From Pachypanchax playfairii (taxonomy: Eukaryota; Chordata; Actinopteri; Cyprinodontiformes; Aplocheilidae), in contig SSNP01000120.1 in assembly GCA_006937955.1 (NCBI GenBank), positions 1,512,745 through 1,576,744 of the forward strand: 64,000 nt of DNA, in the 5' to 3' direction. Numbering within the stretch: position 1 is the stretch's first letter; each line of letters starts with the position of its first letter. The position numbers were made by a program, and so were the translations under genes. The notes beneath the pieces are model-generated. The model was not told the DNA's origin, searched no databases, and was given only the letters and a program-made list of their open reading frames with translations. Below, piece by piece: positions 54,895 through 64,000 of the stretch.

Positions 54895-56994
54895 CGATTC
54901 GTAATTGAATCTATTTTATTAGTAAAGAATACCATGAAGTCATCACTACTGAGGGTTACAGGGATACACGGTTCAACAGAAGTTGGGTTTTTTATTAATC
55001 TGGCTACAGTACTAAACAGAAACCTGAGATTGTTCTTGTTCTCCTCTATGAGGGACGAGTAATACTCAGTTCTAACCCTACAAAGGGCTCTTTTGTATTT
55101 GAGCAGGCTATCTCTCCAAGATAAATAAACTTCTTCTAGCTTAGTGGAACGCCATTTCCTTTCTAACTTTCTTGAAGTTCTTTTTAGCATACGCAGCTCT
55201 AAATTAAACCAAGGAGCACGCCTCCTCTGGCTGATTACCTTCATTTTCAGAGGAGCAACTTTATCCAATGACGTGCGCATTGAAGCTGTAAAATTATCAG
55301 TAAGATCATCAATTCGCCAGTCTGCAAAATCTCTGCAGCTGCTTTCTGTTATATTATTCTTCTGGAATGAAGATAAAGCTAACGGAATAGATTCTTTGAA
55401 TTTAGTTACAGCATTTTCTGATAAATATCTACGGTAATTAAAGTTTCTATCTGGAGCGGTGAGGTCCATCATTGTAAATTCAAAGGTTATTAAAAAATGA
55501 TCAGACAAGACAGGGTTGTGAGGAAACACTATCAGCTGTTCAATCTCTACGCCATAAGTCAGAACAAGATCAAGAGATGACAATAGTGAGTTGGTCTGTT
55601 TACATTCTGAGAGAAACTAACTGAATCCAAAAGATCATTAAAAGCTACATTCAAACTATCACTTTCAACATCAACATGAATATTGAAATCTCCCACTATA
55701 ATGACTTTATCAGATTTCAATAATAGTTCTGATAAAAAGACTGAAAATTCAGACAAGAACTCAGAATAAGCACCTGGTGGACGATATACAACAAGTAAAA
55801 TAGGTTCCTCTGATTTCCAATTTGGGTGAGAAATACTGAGGGTCATAAATTCAAAATAATTATAACTAATAACTGGTCTAGAGCTAATCAATACACCTGA
55901 CTGGAAAATAGCTGCTACTCCTCCTCCTCGACCTGTTGCTCGAGGAACATGAAGATTAAGGTAGTGTCAGGTTCTGAGGTTTTGTTTGTTTCATTCCATG
56001 TTGTAGCTTTTGGTTTTTCTGTAGTTGTGTTTCTTTTCCAATCATCTGTTATCACTCTGTGTTTTATGTTAATATGTTAATAGCCTTGCCTCCTATTTAC
56101 TTATCCTTCCGTATCGAAGTTCATGTTTGATGTCATTGTCACTGTTGGGTAGTTTCAGGTTTTCTTTTATTTTGGTAATGTTTTGACTTCCTGTTCTCCT
56201 GCATGTGTCTTAGGTTCCTTGATTGCGTTATGTCATTTCCTGTTCCTGTTCCTCCACCCCCAGGTGTGTCTTGTTACTGTGATTAGTTCCTGTGTTTGTT
56301 TCTCCCCATGTCCTCAGATGTTTTGAGTTTGTTATCAGTTAGAGTTTTGTATTTAAGTCTCAGGTGTCTGTTAGTCAGTGTCGGGTTGTTTCTCTGTCAG
56401 CACCGCAGTCATTCCTTGCCGTAGCTCTTAGTCGTGACCCTCTGTCTCTTGTTGTTATCAGCACCCCAGCCTTAGCCTATGTCTTAGCCCCGTCTCTGTG
56501 ATTAGCTTGATTCTGTTCCTTCCCTCCGTTACCCTCCTGGATTACTTTTGTGTTGTTTTACCCTTTGGACTCCTCACCCCTCATGTAAGTTTATTTTGCT
56601 GCCCCGTCAGCATTTTATTTTCTTCATTAAAACCTTCTTTTGTTCCTATTCCCGTTCAGTTGTGTTTTCCCTCCCACACTCACTGCACCTGGGTCCAGCA
56701 TTACAACCTCAAACGTGACAGGTAGTTAGGAGTTGATTCATTAATACTAACATGATCCTACTGCTGCAGCCAGGTTTCCGTAAGACAAAATAGATCAATA
56801 TGATGATCAATTATCAGATCATTAACTAACAGAGATTTAGATGAAAGAGATCTAACATTCATTAAACCACATCTAATGGTTTTATTTACAGGTTTTATGT
56901 TAGTAACTGTGTTTATTTTAATCAGATTTTTATTATTTATTTTTCTAGAACAAAATATTTGTTTATTTAATTTGAACCGTGGTTGAGCAGACAC
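54895..56994 (-). pseudogene. LINE ORF2: endonuclease and start of RT, interrupted
   Basis: From ATG 56994: GLMNVRSLSSKSLLVNDLI, LFCLTETWLQQ (endonuclease Glu), then a stop and the solo LTR. It resumes near 55960: HVPRATGRGGGVAAIF, LLVVYRPPGAY, VIIVGDFNIHVD, then, after a frame change near 55590, LDLVLTYGVEIEQL, LSDHFLITFE (SDH box) and the linker to the RT (RRRAPWFNLELRML, FMVFFTNKIDSI). The RT itself is missing. Confidence 0.85.
55965..56720 (+). mobile_element. Solo LTR (Gypsy/ERV-like)
   Basis: 756 bp starting TGTCAGGTTCTGAGG and ending AAACGTGACA, with a perfect GGTAG duplication (55960-55964, 56721-56725). A TATA-like GTATTTAAG near 56349 and ATTAAA near 56624 fit promoter and polyadenylation signals, giving plus orientation. 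Left by recombination between two LTRs. Inserted in LINE ORF2. Confidence 0.88.
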
Positions 56995-57087
56995 CGTCTC
57001 TATAGGAAAGTGGGAGGGTAACGACAGAGAAGCTGCAGAGAGGTGTGTAAGACTACAACTCTGCTTCCTGGACTGGACCCTGGATTG

Positions 57088-57957
57088 TCACGGTTTTGAA
57101 AAAGTAATAAATTCAGCCATATTTCTAGAAAGGAGAGCTGCACCATCCAAAGTAGGATGGATGCCGTCTCTCCGAATCAGTCCAGGTTTTCCCCAAAACG
57201 TCTGCCAATTATCGATAAAGCCCACGTTGTTATCGGGACACCACCTAGACAACCAGCGACGAAATGAAGACATACGACTAAACATGTCATTGTTTCTCAG
57301 ATTAGGGAGGGGACCAGAGAAGATTACGGAGTCCGACATTGTTTTTGCAAAGTTACACACCGAAGCAACATTAACCTTAGTGACCTCCGATTGGCGTAAC
57401 CGGGTGTCGTTACTGCCGACGTGAATAACAATCTTACTGTATTTACGCTTATCCTTAGCCAGCAGTTTCAGGTAGCCTTCTATGTCGCCCGCTCTGGCCC
57501 CCGGAAGGCATTTGACTATGGTCGCTGGTGTCTCTAATGCCACGTTTCGGACTACGGAGCTGCCAATAACCAGAGTCTGTTTCTCAGCGGGTGTGTCGCT
57601 GAGTGGGGAAAAACGGTTTGAAACGTGGACGGGGCGATGGTGAACCGGGGGCAGCTTAGGATTATGCTTCCTTCTGACCGTCACCCAGCCTGCCTGGGCT
57701 CCCGGCTGCTCGGGATTTGCCGGAGGACGGCTAAGGGGAGCTAGTCTCAGTGGCTCCGTGCTCGCTAAAGGAACCTGACTAACTGCTGGAGTCTCAAAAG
57801 CACGGAGCCGCGATTCCAAAACAGACAGCCTCGCCTCCAAAGCTACAAATAAAATACATTTGTTACACGTACCATTATCAGTAAAGGAGGCAGAGGAATA
57901 ACTAAACATCTGACACACAGAACAGGTCAAGGCAGGAGACGGTGAAAGAGAAGCCAT
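57088..57957 (-). CDS. LINE ORF1: zinc-knuckle, coiled coil and SGNH-type esterase
   Basis: An intact 289-residue frame. Residues 12-34 hold two C-x2-C pairs (TCSVCQ, CNKC), possibly zinc-binding. 40-54 looks like a coiled coil (LEARLSVLESRLRAFE). 128-289 is an SGNH/GDSL-like hydrolase: block I IGSSV (131-135), block III HVGSNDTR (179-186) and block V RRDGIHPT (262-269) with D264 and H267. Esterase ORF1 proteins are known in CR1/L2-type LINEs, where they probably assist the ribonucleoprotein. The gene is open, although its ORF2 is dead, so it is not under visible pressure to be kept. The ATG begins MASLSPSPAL. Confidence 0.82.
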   Translation of the reverse strand: MASLSPSPALTCSVCQMFSYSSASFTDNGTCNKCILFVALEARLSVLESRLRAFETPAVSQVPLASTEPLRLAPLSRPPANPEQPGAQAGWVTVRRKHNPKLPPVHHRPVHVSNRFSPLSDTPAEKQTLVIGSSVVRNVALETPATIVKCLPGARAGDIEGYLKLLAKDKRKYSKIVIHVGSNDTRLRQSEVTKVNVASVCNFAKTMSDSVIFSGPLPNLRNNDMFSRMSSFRRWLSRWCPDNNVGFIDNWQTFWGKPGLIRRDGIHPTLDGAALLSRNMAEFITFSKP

Positions 57958-58497
57958 GCTAAGCTAAGCTGGGCTAGCTAACGAACAGTATTATAAAAAT
58001 AAAAGCTAAGAGAAGTTAAAACCAAAGATTCCCTTAAGACAGGAGTGCAGAACAGCTAAGAGAGTAGTGCTTATGAACTACTAAGGCAAAAAATGACAGT
58101 AAATCAGTGGAAATCTGAAAAAATGCCAATAGAACAGACAAAACAGCAGCCAAACAGTGCAACCGAGACAAACAGGAAGTGACACAATACGTCTTACCGC
58201 GAGATCGCGTGGTCAGTCATTTGGTAATAAAAAATAAGAGTTTGTGCACATTTGGTTAACTATAGTTTGACATGCAGGTAACAATGAATCCCCTTGCCAG
58301 TGTAAAGGAATTAGGTTTTGTTGTTGTTGTTCGTGCATTTCCCCCCTCATGAAATAAGGCCCTGTACAGCTGCATATGACACATTAAAGGAACAGCTACC
58401 AATGAGTTTTATAAACTAAAGCAGGAGAAATTAATCTGTGTAATGGACTTTATGCACAACTCCACTACTTCCTGAACTTAAGACAGCTTCTTTGTTT

Positions 58498-58602
58498 TCT
58501 TTCATTAGTGGACAAACTGATTAATCAAGGTGTGTCTGGCCATTGTCATGGTTACTAAGGTCAGACACACCTTGATTAATCAGTTTGTTCAGTAATGAAA
58601 GA
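58498..58602. repeat. Foldback with about 43-bp arms
   Basis: Arms 58498-58541 and 58559-58602 (sharing ACTGATTAATCAAGGTGTGT) pair with a few mismatches around an 18-nt loop. Confidence 0.9.
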
Positions 58603-58846
58603 CGGGAAACAATGGCACTACCTGAAGTTCAAGAACGAGTGGAGCTGTGCATTGCGCCCATTCAAAAGTAATGCAGTAATTGTGTAACACATTATATCTC
58701 TGTAACAATATTATCAAGTAACAAATTACTTTGTAAATAACAGTAATAAGTAATCTATAGCACAGTACACTTTGGAAGTAACTCGCACATTACTAGTGGA
58801 AGTGTATATTTTCCTCTGAAAGACCCCAAAAATTATACCTATATCA

Positions 58847-59028
58847 CAGGTGTCGAACTCATAGCAGAAAGGGCCGTGTGGCTGCAGGTTTTCATTCCAA
58901 CCAAGCAGGAGCACATCAGGCTTAACTTGAAGGCCTGAATAGATTAATGGAGTTTGGTGCGCTTCTGCTTGGTTGGACTGAAAACCTGCAGCCCCACAGC
59001 CATTTCTGGAACAAGCTTGACTCCTCTG
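58847..59028. mobile_element. hAT-type MITE with CAGGTGTCGAACTC end
   Basis: 182 bp, starts CAG and ends CTG. Internal inverted match GGCTGCAGGTTTTC / GAAAACCTGCAGCC and CCAACCAAGCAG / CTGCTTGGTTGG. Flanking 8-mers do not match, so the insertion is old or a border is off. Confidence 0.7.
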
Positions 59029-59162
59029 AATATTGAACAACACACTATTAGAGCCAAATATCTATGAAACAAATAAGTACCTCTGAATGTATGGTGACCT
59101 ATTGCAGTGCTTTTAATCCTTATTAATGTTTAACCCTCATTTCATTTTAATCCTCTAGATCA

Positions 59163-60466
59163 GTGCATCTTGCTGAGCTGGTTGGAGGGACATTGAGTCC
59201 CAGCAGAATGGTAGTGGTGCGTTTTTTAGAATGTGAGGCAAACCTTCAGGGGATCATTGGAAAAGTGCAAGATGCCATTGGAAATCATAACAACATGGTA
59301 CTGACTGATGCACAGGGGAATGCAATCTTGGATTCAGAGGGAACAACAGGTGGACAACAGTAATTTTGTTTTACAGGCTTTTTTATTTTTAAATTGTATG
59401 TTCTATTGTGACTTCTGTACTTACTACATTAGTAATGTTTCTACTGTTCCCGTTTTCATTTTAGGGTCACAATACTGGAAACAAAATGCACGAAAGATTC
59501 TTGCTGTTCCAGAACAGGACTTCTAGGAGTTACAAGGCACAAAACGAAGGCGACGGAAGTATTCTTGATTATAATATCTCCTTTTAGCTTAGACTTGTGC
59601 ATCCCTTGGTTGGTTAAAATAATAATAAAAAATAAATGCTCACACCGTTTTGCTTTCAGGTTTTGACATTACAGTAGTTAATTGAAAGCTCAGTGGTGTG
59701 AGCATTTTTTACAAGTCATTTTAGATAAAATGCTGCATACATTTCTTCATGCCACCCCATACCAAAATCACTGTAAACTGACCAATCCCAGTTTTTTTTT
59801 TTTTTTTGTCTTAAAACAGCCAGAAAGATGAAGTCGCTTCAAGCATTGGAGAGGTCACAGAGAAAATAGAAGAGCTTCTGCTGGCATCCCAAAGCTTACC
59901 AGATGTCACAGCAACGATGAGAGAGCTCACCAATCTAGCAACCAGTCAGAGAGTTACCCTGAGTTCTACCCAGCTACGGGCCATCAAGCAAGGTCTCTGC
60001 TGTGTTGTATGAGTAAGTATGCAGAAGGCAGTCATTTTATACTTTGAATCCATTTTATTTCGTACCAGTGACTTGGATACATTCATATATATATTTTTCC
60101 TGTCATTTACTGACAACAGCTTTGTTTACTCCAACCAATCATGTATTTATGCAAATAATTTTGTAACAGTTTGGAGTTATGTTTAAAGAAAAAAACTTAA
60201 TTAAATGCAAATAAGAACAAAAAAAAAGTAAGTGCCGCTTTGTTGACATAAGTTTCTACTTATCTTGTGTTTTAGGGATTTTTGAAGAACCAGTCTTTGC
60301 CCCTTGTTGCCAAAGCATCATTGGCTGCAAAACATGTGTGGAGCAGTGGCTGGAGACCTCTGTGCATTGTGCAAAATGTAGAGGAAACAGCATTGGAAAC
60401 ATTATTGAGGTTAATGGCCTGTCAGAGGTACTTTCTGTTGTTAAATCCCTTTTTGAAGACGAGTAA
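59163..60466 (+). pseudogene. RING-finger gene of the 9-kb transposon, damaged
   Basis: Visible exons: about 59161-59351 (LAELVGGTLSPSRMVVVRFL ... NAILDSEGTT), 59465 onward (SQYWKQNARKILAVPEQDF then a TAG stop at 59525), 59819-60012 (EKIEELLLASQSLPDV, LSSTQLRAIKQGLCCVV) and 60276-60466 (FEEPVFAPCCQSIIGCKTCV, HCAKCRGNS, stop). The last two form a RING-type zinc finger, as in E3 ubiquitin ligases. Joining them requires one more base: the codon after CVV, which should be the second zinc Cys, now reads TGA just before the donor GTAAGT, consistent with loss of one base. Convergent with the transposase gene, 223 bp apart. Its role is unknown. Confidence 0.68.
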
Positions 60467-60689
60467 ATTTTTGCACTTTTGACCAGCCATGTACTGTATT
60501 TGATTTGCTTTGTTCCAACACAAGTCAACAGTTTCAGGTACTTTGGATTCATTGTGTTCAGGCTGAATGTCATACATAGCATAAACTGTGAAGAAGGAAG
60601 TTCAAATTTGACCTCTGTTGCACTGACATAAGTTTATGTTCCTGTTTATAATTTCCATTCTGTAAGTTTTTATTGAACTGTTTTTTTTT

Positions 60690-63394
60690 TCATACATTGC
60701 GGCAAGTTAAGGTTATAAGGTCGAGCAATGCCTCTTTAAATGGAGCAAAATCATAGTTTATGGCTCTTGAGAACAAGTTTGAAATGTCTGGATATTTCTC
60801 TGCAAACTGATTCTCAACTGTGACTTTATCCTGTTCAGCTGAAAATGGATCATCTCCAAAAGTAGAATGTGCTCTCAGTGAGGATCCCAACTCTTGGTTG
60901 TAAAGTTCTGCTGCTTCAATGGAATGAGGCAACATTTCCTGTTGTATTTTCTTAGGACACCCACTGCCAGCTAATCCATTTGGTACCCCTTTTCCTGTAA
61001 AATAAAGAACAAGATATTGTTGTTGAAGCATGCATATTTGTGATGCAATTATTTTTCACAACACTGGTTTACTTCACCTGGAATTCGGTGAGCATTCCAT
61101 GACTCCACCACCCTCTTAAGACCAATCTGACACAGTTGGCCTGTCAGGTTTGAAACACAGTACTTCACAAGGCTGTCGTCCATGTTTAATTCCTCTTGCT
61201 CCACCATCTGAAAAAGGGCCGCCTTAACTGGGTAGGCGATACGATTGTTAACTTCAGGCCAGAATCGTTCAACTATATGATTCTGTGTTTGAAACAGATA
61301 TTTTTCATTAGTACAATTGCTCACACACACACTCACCCTGTTTTGTTTTGATGATTTGTTAATGCACGCCTTATCGCAATAAAAAAAAAAAGTACAATTG
61401 CTCTGGAAGGTGAATTTAAAAATATACATAAAGATCTATCACATAATTAGAGTGCAAGGATGAAATTAACACAAGTACATGCTTCAGATTTAGCTCAGTA
61501 TTAAAACAAGTTAAGACAGAACTCTTAGTTGATGACATGAACCTAAAAGGTGCATTCACACCAGCGACTTTGTCAACGTCAAGTAACGCTGATAACGCTC
61601 CAAATTTGACGTTTGAAGTTGAAGCTCATAACGCCTGCCAGTCAGAGCGCATAGGCGTTAAAGCTCGTAAAGCCTGACCGAAAGAGCGCGAAGGCGGGGC
61701 TTCCTTTGTTATGGGATGTTCGGAGCTATGGCGGATCATATTGAGACAGTGGCTTGGATTTATTTACTTCATAGATCTAGACAACGTCGACGTCGGGTGC
61801 ATCAGCGCCGTTTGTGGATACACCCCATTCTTCAGATGCGTTCTGAGTTTGGTGAGTTTAACCATTTGCTCCAGGAGCTACGTTTTCCATTTTGGTTGCT
61901 CCCGCTTCTTCCCGGCTACGTGCTGTGACGTCTTACGTCACTACGATGAGACGCTCTGATTGGTTGACATGCCGCTTCAAGAGCGTTATGAACGTCAAAA
62001 CTTCAGTTAGCTGAACTTTGAGCTTTTCTAGCTTTTCAAGCGTCAACGCCTGAAACGCTACAAAAGCTAGAAAAGTTGCCGCTCATAACGCTCACAAAGC
62101 GACGCAGAGCCGTTGACGTCTGTCTGACGCCCGTCCACCATAGACTTTACATATAAACTTGCCGCTTATGAAGTTGATGGTTGGGCCGATGTGAATGCAC
62201 CATAACACTTGCAAGAAATAGAAGAGGTATGTAATTTGCACAAGATATGCAAAATAGTAATAATCTGATGTTTTCATATAACAAATACTGTGTTACTTAA
62301 TTTATGAACCTTTGTTGATGAAGTCTGTAAATAAGGCTGCCGTTCCTGATCATAGCGATGAGTTGACAGCAACTCTTGCATGAACAGTGTCAAATAGAAC
62401 TCCTTGCCATGATCTACACGCACTTGGTCCCAAATGCCATAGGTGAGCACTGCAGGTCTAATGGATGAAAAGGCAAGTTTTGATTAGCCAAAAATATCTT
62501 TTAAAGCTTAATTTTAATCAATTATATGTATTTACATGTCTCCATCTTCTCATTTTTAGGCCAAAATGTAAAGAGTATAATACTCAACAAGTTGTTTATC
62601 TCTGGTACTATCTATCTAATCTGGTTTGGTTATTACCTGAAAATGTCTTCATAAATTAAGAGGTTGTTCTTAATAGGCATTGTATAATGAGCAACAACCT
62701 TCTTACTGAAGCCATCTATGGCTACAACATGTGTAACACCAAACATTGCCATTTTTTCGTTTTGGTCCATATGAATCTTCTGGCCCATGTAGTCAGCTTG
62801 ATAGGGTGTAGAGTTGAGATTACGGGCACCCTGAAAGAAAATGATGATGAAGTGATTATTCTAAAAAGAAAAAAAAATCATAAGTTCAATGGAAGATGCA
62901 CAAAACATACCTGACGCCTAGCTTCATGATAAGTTGGCTGAACAGTTCTGAGCACTGTTCCAATTCGTGTCTCAGCTGCATGCACTCCTTTCATAGCTAG
63001 ATATCCCTTCATCATCCTTCTTCCATATGTCGGCCCTGTCTAAATGAAAAACAAACTAAATTTTAAATTCCATTAATCACACCATCTAATATGTAGCCAT
63101 TGTAACAATGGAGAAATTTTCCAACTTAAAATCACAATTGTTTTGCTTAAAAACATTACTTTAACAGTGCCTAAAATTTCTACCTGTTATTGCTTTCGCC
63201 ACCTCGATCTCCAGGTGAGTGTCAGGCATCCCCTTCAGGCTCCAGCCATGTTCGGCACAAAATCGCCTCACACTTCGTGCACAAAAACCTCTTGTCCACC
63301 CGGTTTGATGCGATATCCTGGCAGAAATTTCTGCGAATGACAGGCCTTGCTTTGCCATTTCAAAAATATTTTCTGAGAAGGGCTCCAGAGACAT
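60690..63394 (-). CDS. Integrase-type (rve) DDE transposase, six exons, apparently intact
   Basis: Exons on the minus strand: 63394-63184, 63035-62911, 62830-62637, 62457-62310, 61282-61078, 60994-60690, all with GT/AG ends; the phases join with no stop, giving 395 residues. Exon 1 is a helix-turn-helix (AKQGLSFAEISARISHQTGW, RSVRRFCAEHGW). The integrase core has D in IHMDQNEKMAMFG, GVTHVVAIDGFSKKVV, D in VRVDHGKEFYLTLF and E in NHIVERFWPEVNNRI, with 38 residues between the last D and E. The C-terminus (CPKKIQQEMLP, SIEAAELYNQELG) is of unknown role. It would excise and insert the element. Upstream, ACTTCCGG at 63514-63521 gives an ETS-like site on the coding strand. Homologues repeated in fish are usually called integrase core proteins. 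Splicing is inferred. Confidence 0.8.
61547..62202 (+). mobile_element. PIF/Harbinger-like element, copy 2, in a transposase intron
   Basis: 656 bp with GGTGCATTCACACC ends and TAA on both sides (61544-61546, 62203-62205). It lies wholly within intron 4 of the integrase gene, so the gene frame is not affected. Confidence 0.85.
61716..61928 (+). pseudogene. Harbinger transposase first-exon remnant
   Basis: ADHIETVAWIYLLHRSRQRR, RRLWIHPILQMRSEFGEFNH and LLQELR match the conserved N-terminal segment of HARBI1-like transposases (R-x-W-V-H-P-I-x-x-x-R-x-x-x-G-E-F). The catalytic part is deleted. In this copy a 19-bp deletion follows ELR relative to copy 1. Confidence 0.65.
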
Positions 63395-63626
63395 TCTGTT
63401 ATCCTAAAATAAGTTACCTACTTGGCGCTCTGCTGTATGAGAGAAACACAAACCTGTTGGCTTCGTAAGACCCTACTGTAGAGCCTCTCCGTGATTCGCT
63501 CACATAGACCACCACTTCCGGTTATAACATACGGTAAAACCGGTTGTTTGTTGTTTTTGTACTAGAGTGATTTTATTTTTCATTCTGCATATAAAACCAA
63601 AATCAAGCTATTTTCAAATTTTTGTT
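63395..63626 (-). promoter_or_regulatory. Probable 5' region of the integrase gene
   Basis: Only 232 bp separate the transposase ATG from the right terminal repeat, so this must hold the promoter and 5' UTR. An ETS-like CCGGAAGT (minus strand, 63514-63521) and a CCGGTT/AACCGG inverted pair (63518-63543) are visible. No TATA box. Confidence 0.35.
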
Positions 63627-63775
63627 AATCTGATTTTTGCAAATAAAATAAAAAATACCTCATATTTCATTTTTTGTTTTTTATTTTTGAAATGAAAATC
63701 AAAAAACTATTCGTTATTCAATTTTAAATTCTGATCTCTGAAAGGAAAATCCAATGACCAAAACATACACGGACC
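63627..63775 (-). repeat. Right terminal inverted repeat of the 9-kb transposon
   Basis: See the left repeat at 54747. Followed by ACCCTG, the duplicated target. Confidence 0.93.
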
Positions 63776-63781
63776 ACCCTG

Positions 63782-64000
63782 ACACACCATACATCAAATT
63801 GTCCGGCTCGTTAACAGGAAGTGTGGTATTACTTTTATTTTTGACCCAAGTTACTATGGTGACGCAGCACGCCAAAAAGTGACTCGAAATGCCCCACAGC
63901 CTAAACTGCCAGAGATTATTATGCATATTATACATCAAACTGACTGGGCCGGATTTCAGATGTGAATGATTGTAGTTTTGTGGCATTTCGAGTTCCCATG
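63782..64000. other. Right flank, no feature seen
   Basis: Intergenic sequence beyond the 9-kb transposon; nothing recognised. Confidence 0.4.

Larger units (their letters stand above)
54895..58210 (-). mobile_element. L2/CR1-like LINE, 3' part missing
   Basis: Minus-strand ORF1 and the first part of ORF2; 5' end near 58210. The RT domain and 3' tail, normally always present in a LINE insertion, are absent: the sequence stops at the transposon's left repeat. A solo LTR interrupts ORF2. Confidence 0.82.
58211..59159. other. Non-coding part of the 9-kb transposon
   Basis: Between the LINE 5' end and the first visible RING exon. Earlier RING exons would be expected here or further left; none is recognised. 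It contains the foldback and hAT MITE listed separately. Confidence 0.4.
54747..63775. mobile_element. 9.0-kb two-gene DNA transposon with 6-bp target duplication
   Basis: Left repeat 54747-54894 and right repeat 63627-63775 are about 148 bp and almost identical; both start GGTCCGTGTATGTTTTGGTC. The duplication ACCCTG is at 54741-54746 and 63776-63781. Contents: LINE fragment with a solo LTR, foldback and MITE, RING gene (plus), integrase-type transposase (minus), Harbinger element. The 6-bp duplication and the rve-type enzyme suit an IS3EU-like superfamily, though Ginger-like elements are an alternative. Confidence 0.85.

Noticed and set aside
1..64000. tRNA, rRNA or known small-RNA genes
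   Set aside because: None could be recognised by eye; a tRNAscan or covariance search was not possible.

Overview
The window looks like a non-coding, transposon-rich stretch of a teleost (ray-finned fish, probably percomorph) chromosome. The evidence is the repeat content (L2 and CR1-like LINEs, Gypsy, Tc1/mariner including DD36E, hAT, PIF/Harbinger, P element, pogo) and a typical fish C2H2 zinc-finger gene with an acidic N-terminus. There are no operons and no rRNA or tRNA genes that I can see. The only convincing host gene is the ten-finger C2H2 gene at 34525-35849 (minus); nearly everything else is mobile DNA nested in mobile DNA.

Layout. 1-3948: an L2-type LINE inserted exactly at the first catalytic Asp codon of a Tc1 transposon. 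4488-7055: a copy of the zinc-finger gene's 3' flank, inverted relative to 31276-34495, split by a TTAA transposon that itself carries a Harbinger element. 7062-9000: LINE tail and nested MITEs. 10498-11703: an intact DD36E Tc1/mariner element with both ends and a 341-aa transposase. 12029-15145: a 3.1-kb hAT element with a perfect 8-bp target duplication. 15890-17690: transposon gene fragments. 18512-25789: a degraded Gypsy retrotransposon (minus) interrupted by a retroposon with an open membrane/coiled-coil ORF and by a DD34E Tc1 element. 25915-27560: LINE 3' end split by a TTAA element. 28901-32500: MITEs. 34525-37251: the zinc-finger gene with MITEs upstream. 37299-38815: a DD41D mariner. 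39145-43198: a pogo element holding hAT, Harbinger and DD36E insertions. 44428-45474: a deletion derivative keeping the first exons of two convergent genes (THAP and SWIM-type). 45631-49800: a THAP9/P-element transposase pseudogene. 50041-51960: hAT transposase pseudogene. 53845-54597: a third DD36E copy.

54747-63775 is the most notable object: a 9.0-kb DNA transposon with about 148-bp near-identical terminal inverted repeats and a 6-bp target duplication (ACCCTG). It carries two convergent genes, a RING-finger gene (plus, damaged) and a six-exon integrase-type transposase (minus) whose splice phases all fit and which reads through as 395 residues with D, D and E motifs. A LINE fragment holding a solo LTR occupies its left third and a Harbinger element sits in a transposase intron.

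Because many insertions have clean target duplications or an empty-site paralogue inside the same window, the order of events can be read directly. Family names are from motif recognition by eye; no database search was run.
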